Shown piece after piece: positions 1-9,950 of a stretch of 64,000 nt of DNA. The stretch is from assembly GCF_025175675.1 (NCBI RefSeq), contig NZ_JANIOA010000003.1, positions 62,001 through 126,000 on the forward strand, given 5' to 3'. Both the position numbers and the translations under genes were made by a program. Origin of the DNA: Sedimenticola hydrogenitrophicus. GTDB lineage: Bacteria; Pseudomonadota; Gammaproteobacteria; Chromatiales; Chromatiaceae. How positions within the stretch are numbered: position 1 is the stretch's first letter; every line of letters begins with the position of its first letter. The notes beneath the pieces are model-generated. The model had not been told where the DNA came from and did no database searches. It worked only from the letters and a program-made list of their open reading frames with translations.

Positions 1-1130
1 ACCCCGTGGCGCTTGGCAAGCACCGCCAGTGATGCGATGGAGGCGTCCCACTGATATTTCGGGGCATGCGGATAGATGGTGGCCGTATCCAGTACTTTTC
101 CGGTGGCATCCACCACGGCCACCTTGACCCCGGTGCGCAGACCCGGGTCGAGCCCGAGAATCGGCAAGTTGCCTGCCGGGGCCGCCAACAACAGGTCATG
201 GAGATTGTGACCAAATACCTTGATAGCCTCCTCTTCCGCCGCCTCACGCAGGCGCATCTTCAGCTCCAGGTCAAGGTGGCTGAAAATCTTGACCCGCCAT
301 GCCCAGCGCACGCACTCTTTCAACCAGGCGTCCGCCGCACGCCCCTGATCCTCTACCCCCACCTGACGGGCGATGGTCATTTCACAGGGAGAGGTGCCCT
401 GGATAGCCTCATCAACAACCAGTTCCAGATTCAGCAGACTCTCGTTGCGCCCGCGAAACAGCGCCAATGCCCGATGGGACGGGATCTGGCGAATCGCTTC
501 GGCATACTCGAAGTAATCCTTGAACTTGGCCGCCTCCTGTTCCTTTCCCTTGACCACCTGAGACTTGACGACACCCTGATTCCAGAGGTAGTCGCGCAAT
601 GTGCCGAGCAGTTCCGCATTCTCAGCAAAGCGCTCCATGAGGATCTGCCGCGCCCCCTCAAGCACCGCCTTTTCATCGGCAAAACCGGCTTCCTGATCGA
701 TATATCCTGACGCCTCCGCCTGCGGATCGAGTGTCGGATCGGCGAGCAGTTTCAGTGCCAACGGCTCGATCCCGGCCTCCCGTGCGATCTGTGCCTTGGT
801 CCTTCTTTTGGGTCGGTAAGGCAGGTAGAGATCTTCCAGTCGGGTTTTGGTCTCGGCGGTGACAATATCCTTCTCCAGCGCCTCGGTCAGTTTGCCCTGT
901 TCGCGAATGCTGTTGAGCACGGTCGTACGCCGCTCCTCAAGTTCGCGCAGATAACCCAGGCGTTCTTCCAGATTCCGCAGTTGCGCATCGTCCAGGCCAC
1001 CGGTTTTCTCCTTCCTGTAGCGGGAGATGAATGGCACGGTTGCACCTTCATCCAGCAGCCCTACCGCGGCCATCACCTGGGGCATGGCCACACTCAACTC
1101 TTCGGCGATCTGACTAATAATTTTCTGCAT
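1..1130 (-). CDS. tex: Tex-type transcription accessory protein (N-terminal part; gene runs off the window)
   Basis: Reading leftward from the ATG at 1128-1130, the frame stays open to the window edge and encodes about 376 residues. The protein begins MQKIISQIAEELSV and contains the Tex signatures RYRKEKTGGLDD and EDLYLPYRPKRRTKA (N-terminal helical domain). It ends just inside the YqgF/RNase H-like domain (ILGLDPGLRTGVKVAVVD). Tex proteins are cytoplasmic nucleic-acid-binding factors linked to transcription; full proteins are about 770 residues and end with an S1 domain. The HhH and S1 parts therefore lie outside the window. There is no sign of damage in the visible part. The identification is firm; the precise role in this organism is not shown. 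Confidence 0.95.
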   Translation of the reverse strand, partial: MQKIISQIAEELSVAMPQVMAAVGLLDEGATVPFISRYRKEKTGGLDDAQLRNLEERLGYLRELEERRTTVLNSIREQGKLTEALEKDIVTAETKTRLEDLYLPYRPKRRTKAQIAREAGIEPLALKLLADPTLDPQAEASGYIDQEAGFADEKAVLEGARQILMERFAENAELLGTLRDYLWNQGVVKSQVVKGKEQEAAKFKDYFEYAEAIRQIPSHRALALFRGRNESLLNLELVVDEAIQGTSPCEMTIARQVGVEDQGRAADAWLKECVRWAWRVKIFSHLDLELKMRLREAAEEEAIKVFGHNLHDLLLAAPAGNLPILGLDPGLRTGVKVAVVDATGKVLDTATIYPHAPKYQWDASIASLAVLAKRHG

Positions 1131-1206
1131 CACAACTTACGATCTCGGTTATATGCTGTCGTCAGGCAGGCGTACAAAGCCGCTCCGGCCAGTCAGGGTT
1201 TTCGCG

Positions 1207-1273
1207 GCCCGTAGGGGCAGGCCCCTGTGCCTGCCCTTTGTCCGGGCAACCACGGGGGGTTGCCCCTACGGCC
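1207..1273. repeat. Intergenic palindromic repeat (CCGTAGGGGCA type)
   Basis: The arms CCGTAGGGGCA (1209-1219) and TGCCCCTACGG (1261-1271) are perfect complements. Inner arms read GGCCCCTGTGCCTGCCC and GGGCAACCACGGGGGG. The element lies in the tex upstream region (1131-1458), where no gene is apparent. It looks like a REP-type hairpin; no second copy was noticed in the window. Confidence 0.6.
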
Positions 1274-1382
1274 ATCCCTGGCCTCCGCGGCATAAGTCCA
1301 TCCCTGGACAAAACAGAGCCGGGCCAACTGGCTCGGCTCAATACAGTTTTCATTATGACGATGAATCGCTAATTGCCCATCC

Positions 1383-1437
1383 CAGGCACCTGTCGGACCT
1401 GGCCTCGCCAGGAGCGAAAATGCCCGCCAGGTGCCTG
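1383..1437. repeat. Inverted repeat downstream of the small ORF at 1459-1647
   Basis: CAGGCACCTG (1383-1392) and CAGGTGCCTG (1428-1437) form a perfect 10-bp inverted repeat with a 35-nt spacer that itself contains a small hairpin. It lies just beyond the stop codon of the minus-strand gene at 1459 and could form the 3' end of its transcript. It has no T-run on the minus strand, so a terminator role is only a guess. Confidence 0.4.
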
Positions 1438-1458
1438 AATAAAAGCAGCCGGTGGGAT

Positions 1459-1647
1459 TCAGACGCTGCAGCTATCCGTATAAACGGACATGATTGATTT
1501 GAGTTCGTCCAGCACCGCCTGTTGCGCCTCCGGCCTGAGGTGTGACAGTTCCGGCAAGGCCTGACCCTGCTCCAGCAACTGGATTTTACGCCGTACCTCC
1601 TGGCACCCGTTTCTACAAATGGCCTCTATACAGGCATCGATAGTCAT
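1459..1647 (-). CDS. Small conserved-looking hypothetical protein (62 aa)
   Basis: The frame extends upstream to 1776, but the part before residue MTIDACIEAICRNG looks non-coding, so I take the ATG at 1645-1647 (an ATG at 1654-1656 is the alternative). The product is a short soluble helical protein with two cysteines near the N-terminus (DAC, RNGC), a central Glu/Gln-rich helix (EVRRKIQLLEQGQ), and an end rich in Leu and Glu before YTDSC. No clear Shine-Dalgarno is visible. I do not recognise the family with certainty. It resembles in layout small cysteine-containing proteins found in sulfur-oxidising gammaproteobacteria, but I cannot test this. Confidence 0.5.
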   Translation of the reverse strand: MTIDACIEAICRNGCQEVRRKIQLLEQGQALPELSHLRPEAQQAVLDELKSIMSVYTDSCSV

Positions 1648-1843
1648 GTTCCGCATAGCGTCGTTAGCATTTAAAAATACTGCAGCAATTATATAGGAGA
1701 TTATTCGGCCCCTGCCAGGACTCTGTCCGGCCTGCATCTGACCGGCGTGAAACTCCCTGATACGCAGATCACGCAAAGTCTATGGAAATCATCGACTCTG
1801 CCCGGTTTTGTTCCTTTATCCCAGGCCCTGACCCGGCACAAAA

Positions 1844-1894
1844 TAGTGGTTCTCTTTTTGTTCTATCGATGCTAGGATAGAACCACTAGAGAAC
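1844..1894. promoter_or_regulatory. Nested inverted repeats (possible operator or small hairpin element)
   Basis: TAGTGGTTCT (1844-1853) pairs with AGAACCACTA (1879-1888), and GTTCTATC (1860-1867) pairs with GATAGAAC (1876-1883). The right arm therefore has two alternative left partners. A third GAGAAC follows at 1889-1894. The site sits between the two small ORFs at 1459-1647 and 1974-2144. It may be a regulator-binding site or a two-state RNA hairpin; nothing shows which. Confidence 0.35.
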
Positions 1895-1973
1895 AAGGAC
1901 TGTCCTGATGTGCGACCATCGCAGGGAGTGAACGTCGCAATTGCCCCCACAGTTGACCTATCAGGTGAGCACA

Positions 1974-2144
1974 ATGAGCTATAAAAACGGCTATATCATG
2001 CAGGATCAGGTTCGCAATCAGATACCCAGTTTGATGGCATGCAATCTAAGCAGGAAACCTTCCCGATCGGAATCGCGGTTGCACCTGGTTTCGGTCGCGG
2101 TGGTCACCTCGGTCTATTTCCTGGCCATGGCGATATCCGTCTAG
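1974..2144 (+). CDS. Possible small membrane peptide (56 aa), uncertain
   Basis: An ATG at 1974 is preceded by AGGTGAG at 1963-1969, a well-placed Shine-Dalgarno. The product begins MSYKNGYIMQDQVRNQ, is basic in the middle (SRKPSRSESR), and ends with a hydrophobic stretch (LVSVAVVTSVYFLAMAISV) that could be one membrane segment. No homologue is recognised. The good ribosome site and C-terminal segment argue for a real gene; the short length and repeat-rich surroundings argue against. Confidence 0.35.
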   Translation: MSYKNGYIMQDQVRNQIPSLMACNLSRKPSRSESRLHLVSVAVVTSVYFLAMAISV

Positions 2145-2212
2145 GAGTCTGTCGGGCGTGACCTATCCCATCCGTGTTCATCTGTGTGTATCCGTGGTTC
2201 GGCGCCGTCACA

Positions 2213-2291
2213 CTATGTAAGCCTTGCCGTAACGCCGAAGGCGGACGAAAAGACCAACAAGGCGAAATAGTTATTGAGTGACAGGCCCTAA
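2213..2291. repeat. Partial copy of the MITE seen at 55590-55750
   Basis: From TATGTAAG through ACGCCGAAGGCGGACG to the end GACAGGCCCTAA, the sequence matches the right half of the element at 55673-55750 with few changes. The matching left arm (GGGCCTG...) is absent, so this is a truncated copy. The rest of the 1648-2481 gap holds only the small ORF at 1974-2144, a short GC hairpin near 2293-2312 and the hairpin at 2391-2429. Confidence 0.75.
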
Positions 2292-2390
2292 GCCCCGGCT
2301 TTGCCGGAGGTAGTTAACCAGCGCAAGCTGCAGGTGAGGTGGCGGGTCGCCTGGAAAAAGGACCGTGAAATGCTGCCGCGGGACGCCAGC

Positions 2391-2429
2391 ATTATTTGAT
2401 CTGGAAGCGTGACTTCCAGATCAAATAAT
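2391..2429 (-). terminator. Perfect 17-bp hairpin downstream of ihfB
   Basis: ATTATTTGATCTGGAAG (2391-2407) and CTTCCAGATCAAATAAT (2413-2429) are exact complements around a 5-nt loop. It lies about 53 nt past the ihfB stop on the transcribed strand, so a 3'-end or terminator role is plausible. The stem is AT-rich at its base and is not followed by a clean U-run, so it could instead be a binding site or mobile-element remnant. Confidence 0.45.
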
Positions 2430-2481
2430 CCGGCAGATTAAGCAATCCGCCAGATTAAAAAATTCAGGGTGTATTTGTTGA

Positions 2482-2790
2482 TCAGCCGGTTATTTTGGAT
2501 CCGCCGGCGGCACTTTCATTCACCCGCTCACGTAGCTCCTTACCCGGTTTGAAATGTGGAACATACTTTCCGGCCAGCGCCACCGACGCACCGGTCTTCG
2601 GATTGCGTCCCTGTCTCGGCGGGCGAAAGTGCAGCGAGAAACTCCCAAAGCCCCGAATCTCAATGCGTTCCCCGGAGGCCAGGGTCTGACTCATCTGTTC
2701 CAACATGCATTTGATAGCCAACTCCACGTCACGGTAGGCAAGGTGGCTTTGTTCTTTTGCGATGACGTCAATCAATTCAGATTTTGTCAT
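2482..2790 (-). CDS. ihfB: Integration host factor, beta subunit
   Basis: This 102-residue protein of the HU/IHF family begins [14 protein letters not shown] and has the DNA-bending arm motif GRNPKTG at residues 61-67 after [16 protein letters not shown] is a heterodimer (IhfA/IhfB) that sharply bends DNA at specific sites and serves promoters (notably sigma-54 ones), recombination and nucleoid structure. Length and motif order are normal for IhfB. The gene follows rpsA by 79 nt on the same strand, the classical gammaproteobacterial order aroA-cmk-rpsA-ihfB. IHF would be relevant to the sigma-54/NtrC-type system at 53-64 kb, which is an inference. Confidence 0.95.
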   Translation of the reverse strand: MTKSELIDVIAKEQSHLAYRDVELAIKCMLEQMSQTLASGERIEIRGFGSFSLHFRPPRQGRNPKTGASVALAGKYVPHFKPGKELRERVNESAAGGSKITG

Positions 2791-2813
2791 TCTTTTTGAA
2801 TCCCCTTGATGAG

Positions 2814-2839
2814 GCCGGAACCCGTTTCCGGGTTCCGGC
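2814..2839 (-). other. GC-rich hairpin between rpsA and ihfB
   Basis: GCCGGAACCCG (2814-2824) pairs with CGGGTTCCGGC (2829-2839) around a 4-nt loop. It lies in the 79-nt spacer between rpsA and ihfB. With no U-run following on the minus strand it is more likely an RNA-processing or attenuating hairpin than a full terminator; it could let ihfB be expressed less than rpsA. Confidence 0.55.
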
Positions 2840-2869
2840 TACCAGATCAACTGCGTTTACCGCAACGGA

Positions 2870-4546
2870 TCACTTCTTGGATGCTTCGTCCATCTGTGCC
2901 TTCAGCATATCGCCAAGAGTAGCGGTACCTGTTGGAGCACTTGAATAGGACTTGATCGCCGCCTGCTCTTCAGCAAAGTCCTTCGCCTTGATAGAGAGGG
3001 TAATGGTGCGGTTCTTGCGGTCCACACCCAGGAAGCGGGCCTCGACTTCATCCCCTTCCTTCAGCTCGGAACGTGCATCTTCGATACGCTCCCTGGAGAT
3101 TTCCGAGCCACGGATGTAGCCCTCGATCCCCTCGGCCAGGGTAATGACCGCACCGCGCTTGTCCACTTCCTTCACTACACCCTTGACGATATCGCCTTTG
3201 GCATTATTTGCCAGGTAAGCGGAGAAGGGATCTTTGTCGAGCTGTTTAATGCCCAGGGAGATACGCTCACGTTCGGGATCAACCGAGAGGACAACCGTCT
3301 CCAGTTCCTGACCCTTCTTGTAGTCACGCACGCCCTCTTCACCAGCCTCATCCCAGGAGATATCCGACAGGTGAACCAGGCCATCGATACCACCGTCCAG
3401 TCCGATAAACACACCGAAGTCGGTGATCGACTTGATCTTGCCGGTGACGTGATCGCCCTTCTTGTGGGTCTCGGCAAACTCTTCCCAGGGGTTGTTCTTG
3501 CACTGTTTCATGCCCAGGGAGATACGCCGACGCTCCTCGTCGATATCAAGCACCATGACCTCGACTTCATCACCCAGCTGAACCAGCTTGGAAGGATGAA
3601 TGTTCTTATTGGTCCAATCCATCTCGGAGACGTGAACCAGGCCTTCGACACCCTCTTCGATCTCAACGAAGCAGCCGTAGTCGGCCAGGTTGGTCACCTT
3701 GCCGAAGAGACGGGTGTTCTCGGGATAACGACGCGCCAGATTGGTCCAGGGATCATCGCCCATCTGCTTCAGGCCGAGGGAGACACGCTGCTTGTCGCGG
3801 TCGAACTTGAGAACCTTGACGGCAATCTCTTCACCGATCTCAACCACCTCGGAGGGGTGTTTGACGCGTTTCCAGGCCATATCGGTAATGTGCAGCAGAC
3901 CATCGATGCCGCCGAGATCGACGAAGGCACCATAGTCGGTGAGATTCTTGACAATACCCTTGATCTCGATGCCTTCCTGCAGACTTTCCAGCAGCGCTTC
4001 ACGCTCGGCACTGTATTCGGTCTCGACCACCGCACGCCGTGAAACCACGACATTGTTACGACGCTGATCCAGCTTGATCACCTTGAATTCAAGATCCTTA
4101 CCTTCAAGGTAGGTGGTATCCCGAACCGGACGGACGTCCACCAGTGAACCGGGTAGGAAGGCACGAATCTCGCCGAGTTCGACGGTGAATCCGCCCTTAA
4201 CCTTGCCGTTGATACGGCCGGTGACATTCTCTTCCGCCTCGAACGCTGTTTCGAGGACCTTCCAGGCGTGATGGCGTTTGGCCTTTTCACGGGAAAGACG
4301 GGTCGCACCGAATCCATCTTCCACAGCGTCGAGAGCTACCTCGACCTGGTCACCCACGGAGACTTCGAGCTCTCCGTTCAGGTTCAGGAACTGGCTCCTG
4401 GGGATAACACCTTCAGATTTCAGTCCGGCATTGACTATCACGGCGTCATTGGTGATCTCCAGGACGGTACCAACGATGATGGCACCGGTGCGCAGCTGAG
4501 TTTGCGCGACGCTCTCTTCAAAAAGTTCAGCAAAGCTTTCGGTCAT
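2870..4546 (-). CDS. rpsA: 30S ribosomal protein S1
   Basis: This 558-residue protein begins [16 protein letters not shown] and contains six S1 repeats, seen as recurring [26 protein letters not shown] and [13 protein letters not shown] patterns, each followed by RVSLGLKQ- or RISLGIKQ-type ends. S1 binds mRNA on the 30S subunit and is needed to initiate translation on structured or weak leaders. Length matches the usual 557. The start is supported by AGGA a short distance upstream and by a hairpin in the leader (4560-4577). It lies between cmk and ihfB on one strand. Confidence 0.98.
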   Translation of the reverse strand: MTESFAELFEESVAQTQLRTGAIIVGTVLEITNDAVIVNAGLKSEGVIPRSQFLNLNGELEVSVGDQVEVALDAVEDGFGATRLSREKAKRHHAWKVLETAFEAEENVTGRINGKVKGGFTVELGEIRAFLPGSLVDVRPVRDTTYLEGKDLEFKVIKLDQRRNNVVVSRRAVVETEYSAEREALLESLQEGIEIKGIVKNLTDYGAFVDLGGIDGLLHITDMAWKRVKHPSEVVEIGEEIAVKVLKFDRDKQRVSLGLKQMGDDPWTNLARRYPENTRLFGKVTNLADYGCFVEIEEGVEGLVHVSEMDWTNKNIHPSKLVQLGDEVEVMVLDIDEERRRISLGMKQCKNNPWEEFAETHKKGDHVTGKIKSITDFGVFIGLDGGIDGLVHLSDISWDEAGEEGVRDYKKGQELETVVLSVDPERERISLGIKQLDKDPFSAYLANNAKGDIVKGVVKEVDKRGAVITLAEGIEGYIRGSEISRERIEDARSELKEGDEVEARFLGVDRKNRTITLSIKAKDFAEEQAAIKSYSSAPTGTATLGDMLKAQMDEASKK

Positions 4547-4559
4547 GGGTTAATAATCC

Positions 4560-4577
4560 TAATCGGCGAACCGATTA
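4560..4577 (-). promoter_or_regulatory. rpsA leader hairpin with UUCG tetraloop next to the ribosome site
   Basis: On the minus strand TAATCGG, loop TTCG, and CCGATTA form a 7-bp stem capped by a stable UUCG tetraloop. It is followed directly by GGATTATTAACCC and the rpsA ATG, so the stem abuts the Shine-Dalgarno GGA. In E. coli, rpsA mRNA is autoregulated by S1 through leader structure. The placement here suggests the same kind of control, which is inference. Confidence 0.55.
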
Positions 4578-4619
4578 AATATCGACCTGAATACATCACG
4601 GTCGACGTGGGTTGATGTT

Positions 4620-4644
4620 AAAAAAAACAGCCCTGTAACGGGCC
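4620..4644 (-). terminator. Candidate terminator/attenuator between cmk and rpsA
   Basis: On the minus strand GGCCC, GTTACA, GGGCT form a short GC stem followed by G and a run of eight T. It sits after the cmk stop and about 75-100 nt before the rpsA start, so cmk-aroA transcripts may end or be reduced here while rpsA has its own promoter in the 4578-4619 stretch. No convincing promoter boxes were picked. Confidence 0.55.
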
Positions 4645-4649
4645 ACCAG

Positions 4650-5315
4650 TTACTCGAGTTCCGGCAGGACCTGATAGACCCTTGCCAGCACCCGTTTCAG
4701 CACCTCATCAATGGAGAGTGCCGTTGAGTCCACGATCAACGCCCCATCAGGGGCCTTCAGTGGCGCCACACTGCGGTTCCGGTCCCGGTCATCCCGTTCG
4801 CGAATCTCCGCAATCAGACTCGTAAGGTTAGCACTTAAACCCTTCTCTATCAACTGCTTATATCGACGTTGCGCACGTTCCTCCGCGCTGGCATCGAGAA
4901 ATATCTTCACCTCCGCCGCGGGAAAAACCACGCTGCCCATATCCCTGCCATCGGCCACCAGTCCCGGCTCGACGGCACACGCCCGCTGCCAGGTCAGCAG
5001 CGTCTCGCGTACTTCAGGTAACGCGGCGACCTTCGAGGCGGCGTTGCCCGCCTGTTCGGTACGAATCGCCAGACTGACATCCTCGCCATCGAGCAGGACA
5101 CGTCCCTCACGGAACTCGATATTCATTTTGAGTGCCATCTGCGCCAATTGTTTCACATCATCGAAAGCGATTCCGGCCCGCTCTGCCGAGTATCCCAGCA
5201 ACCGGTAGAGCGCCCCGCTGTCGAGACAACGCCAGCCCAGTATCTCGGCGAGCCGGCTGGCAATGGTCCCCTTGCCGGAGCCGCTGGGCCCGTCGATGGT
5301 AATAACAGGTGCCAT
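4650..5315 (-). CDS. cmk: (d)CMP kinase (cytidylate kinase)
   Basis: This 221-residue NMP kinase has the P-loop GPSGSGKGT at residues 9-17, LDSGALYR in the substrate region, and ADGRDMGSVVFP at about 121-132, which binds the nucleotide monophosphate. It uses ATP to phosphorylate CMP and dCMP in the cytoplasm. The ATG at 5313-5315 directly abuts the aroA stop codon (5316-5318), so the two are probably co-translated. Length is normal for the bacterial enzyme. Confidence 0.97.
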   Translation of the reverse strand: MAPVITIDGPSGSGKGTIASRLAEILGWRCLDSGALYRLLGYSAERAGIAFDDVKQLAQMALKMNIEFREGRVLLDGEDVSLAIRTEQAGNAASKVAALPEVRETLLTWQRACAVEPGLVADGRDMGSVVFPAAEVKIFLDASAEERAQRRYKQLIEKGLSANLTSLIAEIRERDDRDRNRSVAPLKAPDGALIVDSTALSIDEVLKRVLARVYQVLPELE

Positions 5316-6641
5316 TCAGTTCTCCTTTTTGCCTTCTATGGCCAGGCCGGCGTTGGCGGCCAGTTCGGCGAATCCCGGGAATGAGGTGTTCACGTTACTG
5401 CAGTCATCGATCAAAATCTCACCCTCGGCACGTAGCGCGGCCATGGCAAACGCCATGGCGATCCGGTGATCACCATGACTGCCGACCCGGCCACCGTGGA
5501 TATTCCCGCCCTGAATCACGATCCCATCCGGCGTGGGCGTTGCACGTACCCCCAGCGCGGTCAGGCCATCGGCCATTACCTGGATCCGGTCGCTCTCCTT
5601 GACCCGAAGCTCTTCGGCCCCGGTCAGCACGGTCTCACCCTCGGCACAGGCGGCGGCGACAAACAGCGCCGGAAATTCGTCAATCGCCAGCGGCACCTGA
5701 TCCACCGGTATTCTGATGCCGCGCAGACCGGCAGAGCGTACCCGCAGGTCCGCCACCGGCTCCCCTCCCACATCCCGCCGGTTGAGGATCTCGATATCCG
5801 CGCCCATCAGGCGCAGGATATTGATCACCCCGTCCCGGGTCGGATTGATTCCCACGTGTTGCAGCAGGATATCCGAGCCGGGCGCGATACTGGCGCCGAC
5901 CAGGAAGAACGCCGCCGAGGAGATATCCGCCGGTATGTCGATGTCGCGGGCGGTCAGTGTTCCGCCGCCTTCGACGGAGACACTGGCCCCGGTGCGCTCA
6001 ACCGGGTAGCCGAAACCGCTGAGCATGCGCTCGGTGTGATCCCGGGTGGGGGCCGGTTCGGTGATCCGGGTGGTCCCTTCGGCATAGAGCCCGGCCAGCA
6101 GCAGGCAGGATTTGATCTGGGCGCTGGCCACCGGCAGCGGGTAATCGATCGCCTTCAGGCTTCCGACCGGATGGATCCGCAGTGGTGCAGTGCCCAGTTC
6201 GGTGGTCTCCACCCGCGCGCCCATGCGCTGCAGCGGATCGGTCACGCGGCGCATCGGCCGGGTCGACAGGGAACTGTCGCCGATCAGTGTCAGCTCCAGA
6301 CCCTGACCGGCCAGCAAGCCGGCCAGCAGGCGCATGGAGGTGCCTGAGTTTCCCAGGTCCAGCGGACCCGCCGGGGGCTGGAGGCCATGCATGCCCACTC
6401 CCTGAATGGTAACCGCCCCGGCTACCGGACCGGTGATATCCACCCCCAGGTCACGAAACGCCCGCAGGGTCGCCAGGCTGTCCTCACCCTCCAGAAAGCC
6501 TCTGATGCGGGTCGTTCCCTCCGCCAGCGAGCCGAGCATGATGGAACGGTGCGAGATCGATTTATCGCCCGGCACGCGCAGGGTGCCGCTCAGGCAGCCC
6601 CCCGGACGGACATGAAAAACCAGATTTTCGGCTGAACTCAA
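5316..6641 (-). CDS. aroA: EPSP synthase (3-phosphoshikimate 1-carboxyvinyltransferase), class II type
   Basis: The enzyme joins shikimate-3-phosphate and PEP in the sixth step of the shikimate pathway. I start it at a TTG (6639-6641): GGAG lies 6 nt upstream (6648-6651), and the product MSSAENLVFHVRPGG then has the normal length of 441 residues; an upstream start would add about 25 unlikely residues. All four sequence marks of class II (CP4-like) enzymes can be read: GDKS (from GDKSISHRS), SAQIKS, RDHTE and NPTR. The E. coli-type class I enzyme differs at these sites. It is directly followed by cmk with no gap. Confidence 0.95.
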   Translation of the reverse strand: MSSAENLVFHVRPGGCLSGTLRVPGDKSISHRSIMLGSLAEGTTRIRGFLEGEDSLATLRAFRDLGVDITGPVAGAVTIQGVGMHGLQPPAGPLDLGNSGTSMRLLAGLLAGQGLELTLIGDSSLSTRPMRRVTDPLQRMGARVETTELGTAPLRIHPVGSLKAIDYPLPVASAQIKSCLLLAGLYAEGTTRITEPAPTRDHTERMLSGFGYPVERTGASVSVEGGGTLTARDIDIPADISSAAFFLVGASIAPGSDILLQHVGINPTRDGVINILRLMGADIEILNRRDVGGEPVADLRVRSAGLRGIRIPVDQVPLAIDEFPALFVAAACAEGETVLTGAEELRVKESDRIQVMADGLTALGVRATPTPDGIVIQGGNIHGGRVGSHGDHRIAMAFAMAALRAEGEILIDDCSNVNTSFPGFAELAANAGLAIEGKKEN

Positions 6642-6791
6642 CGGAGTCTCCAGAATAGCGACAGGGAGGAAAAGGGCGCACAGCTTAGCCCCAAACGGGC
6701 CGCAAGTAAACACCAAACAACAATATGAAACAATGGGTTACCTTATTACCCCTCAGACTCAGCCATGACCAAATGCCTTTTATATAGCCGC

Positions 6792-6876
6792 AAGGAGTGG
6801 TGCAGGATGAGTGGTACAGGGATGTGCCGTTTATGGAGCCGAGGATGCCATGCACCGTTTACGGACCTAAGGATGG
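6792..6876 (+). repeat. Repeat family R1, degenerate tandem copies
   Basis: This carries GAGTGGTACAGGGATGTGCC followed by GGAGCCGAGGATGCCATG and a second half copy (CCGTTTACGGACCTAAGGATGG). Better copies are at 19458-19504, 21096-21141 and 37513-37560 (reverse). The family core GGTACAGGGATGTACC is a palindrome headed by GGAG. It lies between aroA and ligA with R2 (6910-7001) directly after it. Confidence 0.7.
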
Positions 6877-6909
6877 AATAAACGCAAACGGACACCCACC
6901 CGACCTTGA

Positions 6910-7001
6910 TGTAGGGTGCCGGTGAGCTCGCGAACCGCACCAAGCCTCACCGGGAACGGCAGCCGCCTTGATGCGGTTCGTGTTACTCACCGCATCCTAC
7001 A
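6910..7001 (+). repeat. Repeat family R2 (GTAG-headed REP-like palindrome pair)
   Basis: GTAGGGTGCCGGTGAGC ... CGAACCGCAC on the left is mirrored by GATGCGGTTCGTG ... ACTCACCGCATCCTAC on the right, ending 4 nt from the ligA stop codon. Other copies lie at 14183-14259 and 46390-46522, with a variant at 43859-43946. GTAG next to a palindrome is a known mark of REPs handled by RAYT transposases. It may also end the ligA transcript. Confidence 0.75.
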
Positions 7002-7004
7002 CCT

Positions 7005-9847
<2,843 letters not shown>

Positions 9848-9950
9848 TCGTTTACAGATTCACTGGAGTTGGTGTCGTGCGATTGATAGTACAGCGCCCC
9901 TGGCGTTTTTTGTACGCTTTTCGTCAATTCGGCAAGGCCCACGGGCGCGC

